From assembly GCA_025455085.1 (NCBI GenBank), contig JALONF010000099.1:1-7029 (forward strand): 7,029 bases of DNA. Direction: 5' to 3'. The notes below the pieces were generated by a model that worked only from the letters and a program-made list of their open reading frames with translations, was not told the origin of the DNA and ran no database searches. Positions 5,543-7,029 of this stretch are shown piece by piece. Within the stretch, counting starts at the first letter, position 1. Each line of letters starts with the position of its first letter. Origin of the DNA: Ignavibacteriaceae bacterium. Its GTDB lineage: Bacteria > Bacteroidota > Ignavibacteria > Ignavibacteriales > Ignavibacteriaceae. A program made the translations under genes and the position numbers.

Positions 5543-6495
5543 CTAACACAATGTTAATTAAAAGAGCAAGTGATTTAGTAACATCACGAGAACAAACAAG
5601 AGCGGGTTTCATTTCAATGGCTCTTGAAAAAAACTATCTAGCTGTTCCTTACATCGAAGAAGCTAAAGCATTAAAAGCTCTCGCAAGCACTATAAGGAAA
5701 CCGGAAGATCTATTGAAAGTCAAAGATTTAAGAGTAGGTTTACTTACAGCATCTGGACTTTCTGATAAATCATTGAACCATCTAACGGAAGATGACAAAA
5801 TAATAGCAATCAAAGGTTTAATTAAAGAATTTCTTGAACCATCTGGTGAAAATTTTATTGATGAATTAGTCTATAGATATTTATTAATAAAAGGTGATGC
5901 TTTAGGTGGTAGGGCCCGAAACTTAGCTGGTTCTCTTGGAGAAAGAAAATTTTTAAGATCTATGATTTCTATTTTCCATTTAGCCGGTATTTCTTTTAAA
6001 TGGAAAGATTCAGATTCAAACTTATGGTTGGAAAAACCTACAGATGACACAGGCATTGAGAAACGAATTAAAGCATTCTTTTGGACTAATGGAAAAACAA
6101 ATAGATTAATGATTTTAAATATAAATGCGCCATTAGTAAAGAAAAACGTTGATTTATCAATTTTGAACGGAAAGATAGAAGAACTTACAAATGGGGAAAA
6201 ATCGATTATTTACCAACCTGAAAAATATATCTCATTAGGGGAGCTTAAAGGAGGAATTGATCCAGCTGGTGCTGATGAACATTGGAAAACAGCAAACTCA
6301 GCATTAAATCGTATCAGGTCTGGATTTAAAAAGAAAAAATTAGACCCTAAGACATTCTTCATAGGGGCAGCCATAGAAAATTCAATGGCAAACGAGATTT
6401 TCAAGCAATTGAGGAAAGGAACCTTAGATAACTGTGCAAACTTATCAAATGACGAACAATTAACCGCGATTTGTGACTGGATTATGAACCTGTAA
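5527..6495 (+). CDS. AvaI/BsoBI-family type II restriction endonuclease (predicted C^YCGRG)
   Basis: Predicted to cut unmethylated CYCGRG after the first C, as AvaI and BsoBI do. From the ATG at 5527 it is 322 residues (BsoBI 323, AvaI 315). The N-terminal DLVTSREQTRAGFISMALEKN and LLTASGLSDKSL blocks are as I recall for this family. The core GELKGGIDPAGADEHWKT holds Glu239, Lys241 and His252, with spacing +2 and +13 exactly as Glu240, Lys242 and His253 of BsoBI. Asp209 (NVDLS) would be the Asp212 equivalent, two residues further away. The methyltransferase stops at 5542, so this start overlaps it by 16 bp. ATGs at 5515 (28-bp overlap) and 5551 (8-bp gap) are alternatives; 5527 is preferred because its length is closest to BsoBI. 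The overlap implies translational coupling to the methyltransferase. All catalytic residues are intact. Confidence 0.92.
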   Translation: MAEKITNTMLIKRASDLVTSREQTRAGFISMALEKNYLAVPYIEEAKALKALASTIRKPEDLLKVKDLRVGLLTASGLSDKSLNHLTEDDKIIAIKGLIKEFLEPSGENFIDELVYRYLLIKGDALGGRARNLAGSLGERKFLRSMISIFHLAGISFKWKDSDSNLWLEKPTDDTGIEKRIKAFFWTNGKTNRLMILNINAPLVKKNVDLSILNGKIEELTNGEKSIIYQPEKYISLGELKGGIDPAGADEHWKTANSALNRIRSGFKKKKLDPKTFFIGAAIENSMANEIFKQLRKGTLDNCANLSNDEQLTAICDWIMNL

Positions 6496-6500
6496 TTTGA

Positions 6501-6512
6501 TACTTTAAAGTA
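6501..6512. promoter_or_regulatory. 12-bp perfect palindrome between endonuclease and SIR2-like gene
   Basis: TACTTTAAAGTA is self-complementary over 12 bases and starts 6 bases after the endonuclease stop. It is followed by a T-rich stretch (6517-6537). With no room for a loop it is a poor terminator, so an operator for the SIR2-like gene about 65 bp downstream is possible. AT-rich palindromes of this size can also arise by chance. Confidence 0.2.
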
Positions 6513-6577
6513 AAATTGTTTTTCTTTTGCCTTTCTTAATTACTTATTCATGAACATAAAAATAGTTACATAAAAGT

Positions 6578-7029
6578 GTGAAAAATGTAGTCTATTTATT
6601 TGGCTCCGGTGCATCGCATGCTGTTATTAATGCAATTGATCCTACCAAGCAATTCTTAACTGCTGATATTAGACAAAAAATTCATGAAAAAGAAAAGGAT
6701 GCTAAGGTAAAAAACATTCCTATTGACATTTGGAATGAATTAATGGACCCAACGGTGGATATTGAACATCTTATTTCAATTTTAGAAACTAATTACCACC
6801 ATGAGTCAGCGCAAAATATAAAGAACTATTACCATGATGCTATCATTAGCTTGTCCAAAGAGGTCATTGAGAAGATAGACGATCCAAACTACAAACCAAA
6901 TCTTTACTCTGTATTATTTGACTTTCATAATATTAGAAATAATGTCGAAAAAGTAATTAGTGTTTTTTCTTTAAACTATGAAGATTTATTCGAACAGACT
7001 TTGAAATTCCATCTTAATCTTGGCGTTGA
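6578..7029 (+). CDS. SIR2-like (sirtuin-fold) protein, 3' end beyond the window
   Basis: The first 150 residues of a longer protein are present. Start is GTG at 6578: an in-frame TAG lies at 6563-6565, no ATG or TTG is available between, and this start places the nucleotide-binding strand at once (MKNVVYLFGSGASHAV). GSGAS (9-13) is the glycine-rich NAD-binding loop, DIEHLISILE (61-70) is the helix often seen in SIR2-like defence proteins, and SLNYEDLFE (131-139) corresponds to the family's T-N-Y-D-x-L-x-E motif. Bacterial SIR2-like proteins of this sort often act as NAD-depleting effectors in anti-phage systems, either alone or with partners. Position right after a restriction-modification pair fits a defence role, which is inference. 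The frame is intact to the last base, so the catalytic His region and any C-terminal sensor domain are not visible. Confidence 0.8.
   Translation, partial: MKNVVYLFGSGASHAVINAIDPTKQFLTADIRQKIHEKEKDAKVKNIPIDIWNELMDPTVDIEHLISILETNYHHESAQNIKNYYHDAIISLSKEVIEKIDDPNYKPNLYSVLFDFHNIRNNVEKVISVFSLNYEDLFEQTLKFHLNLGV

Noticed and set aside
1..7029. Absence of CYCGRG sites as evidence of site avoidance
   Set aside because: I found none of the four CYCGRG variants on reading every CGAG and CGGG in the window. In AT-rich DNA of this length only about one or two sites would be expected, so their absence proves nothing.
1..7029. tRNA, rRNA, transposase or integrase genes
   Set aside because: I saw no tRNA-like TTCGA arm context, no rRNA stretches and no transposase or integrase motifs on either strand, so the mobile-element reading of the repeats rests on repeat structure alone.

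Overview
The window looks like accessory DNA from a Bacteroidota (Bacteroidetes) genome. Three things support this: a secreted protein that combines a type IX secretion (T9SS)-like sorting domain with a FISUMP (Fibrobacter succinogenes major paralogous) domain, AT-rich genes without clear Shine-Dalgarno sites, and a mosaic of AT-rich genes separated by GC-richer repetitive spacers. The genus cannot be told from the sequence.

Layout. Positions 1-542 hold no convincing gene. They contain short hairpins, a 'CGGGCCGTTAG' block that recurs later, and degenerate 'CCGAGACARTTCC' repeats. Positions 543-1847 encode the secreted FISUMP protein, whose stop codon sits in the foot of a perfect 12-bp stem (1847-1900). 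Positions 1848-2877 are mostly non-coding. They contain a ~395-bp element (2130-2524) bounded by long imperfect inverted repeats and filled with at least nine degenerate copies of a 13-bp motif (TGYACCGYGACAS). A second GC-rich inverted repeat follows (2561-2617), then an AT-rich stretch with an open frame lacking a start (2657-2794) and a 28-codon frame whose stop overlaps the next start as ATGA.

Positions 2878-7029 form a compact defence-type cluster, all on the + strand. It holds a PLD-family nuclease fused to a PUA/EVE-like C-terminal domain (2878-3966), a SPPY-type DNA methyltransferase (4118-5542), an AvaI/BsoBI-family restriction endonuclease overlapping or abutting it (about 5527-6495), and the N-terminal part of a SIR2-like protein starting at GTG (6578) and running off the window.

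How the genes may work together. The methyltransferase and endonuclease make a complete type II restriction-modification system, predicted to act on CYCGRG from the endonuclease family. M precedes R and no controller gene is visible. The PLD protein could be a second, possibly modification-dependent, nuclease. The SIR2-like protein could be an NAD-consuming abortive-infection effector. Functional coupling between the RM pair and the two flanking genes is inference from proximity. The best leads for something new are the PLD-PUA/EVE-like protein with its ATGA-coupled small upstream frame, and the inverted-repeat-bounded repeat element, which recalls an integron attC site or a MITE but matches neither cleanly.
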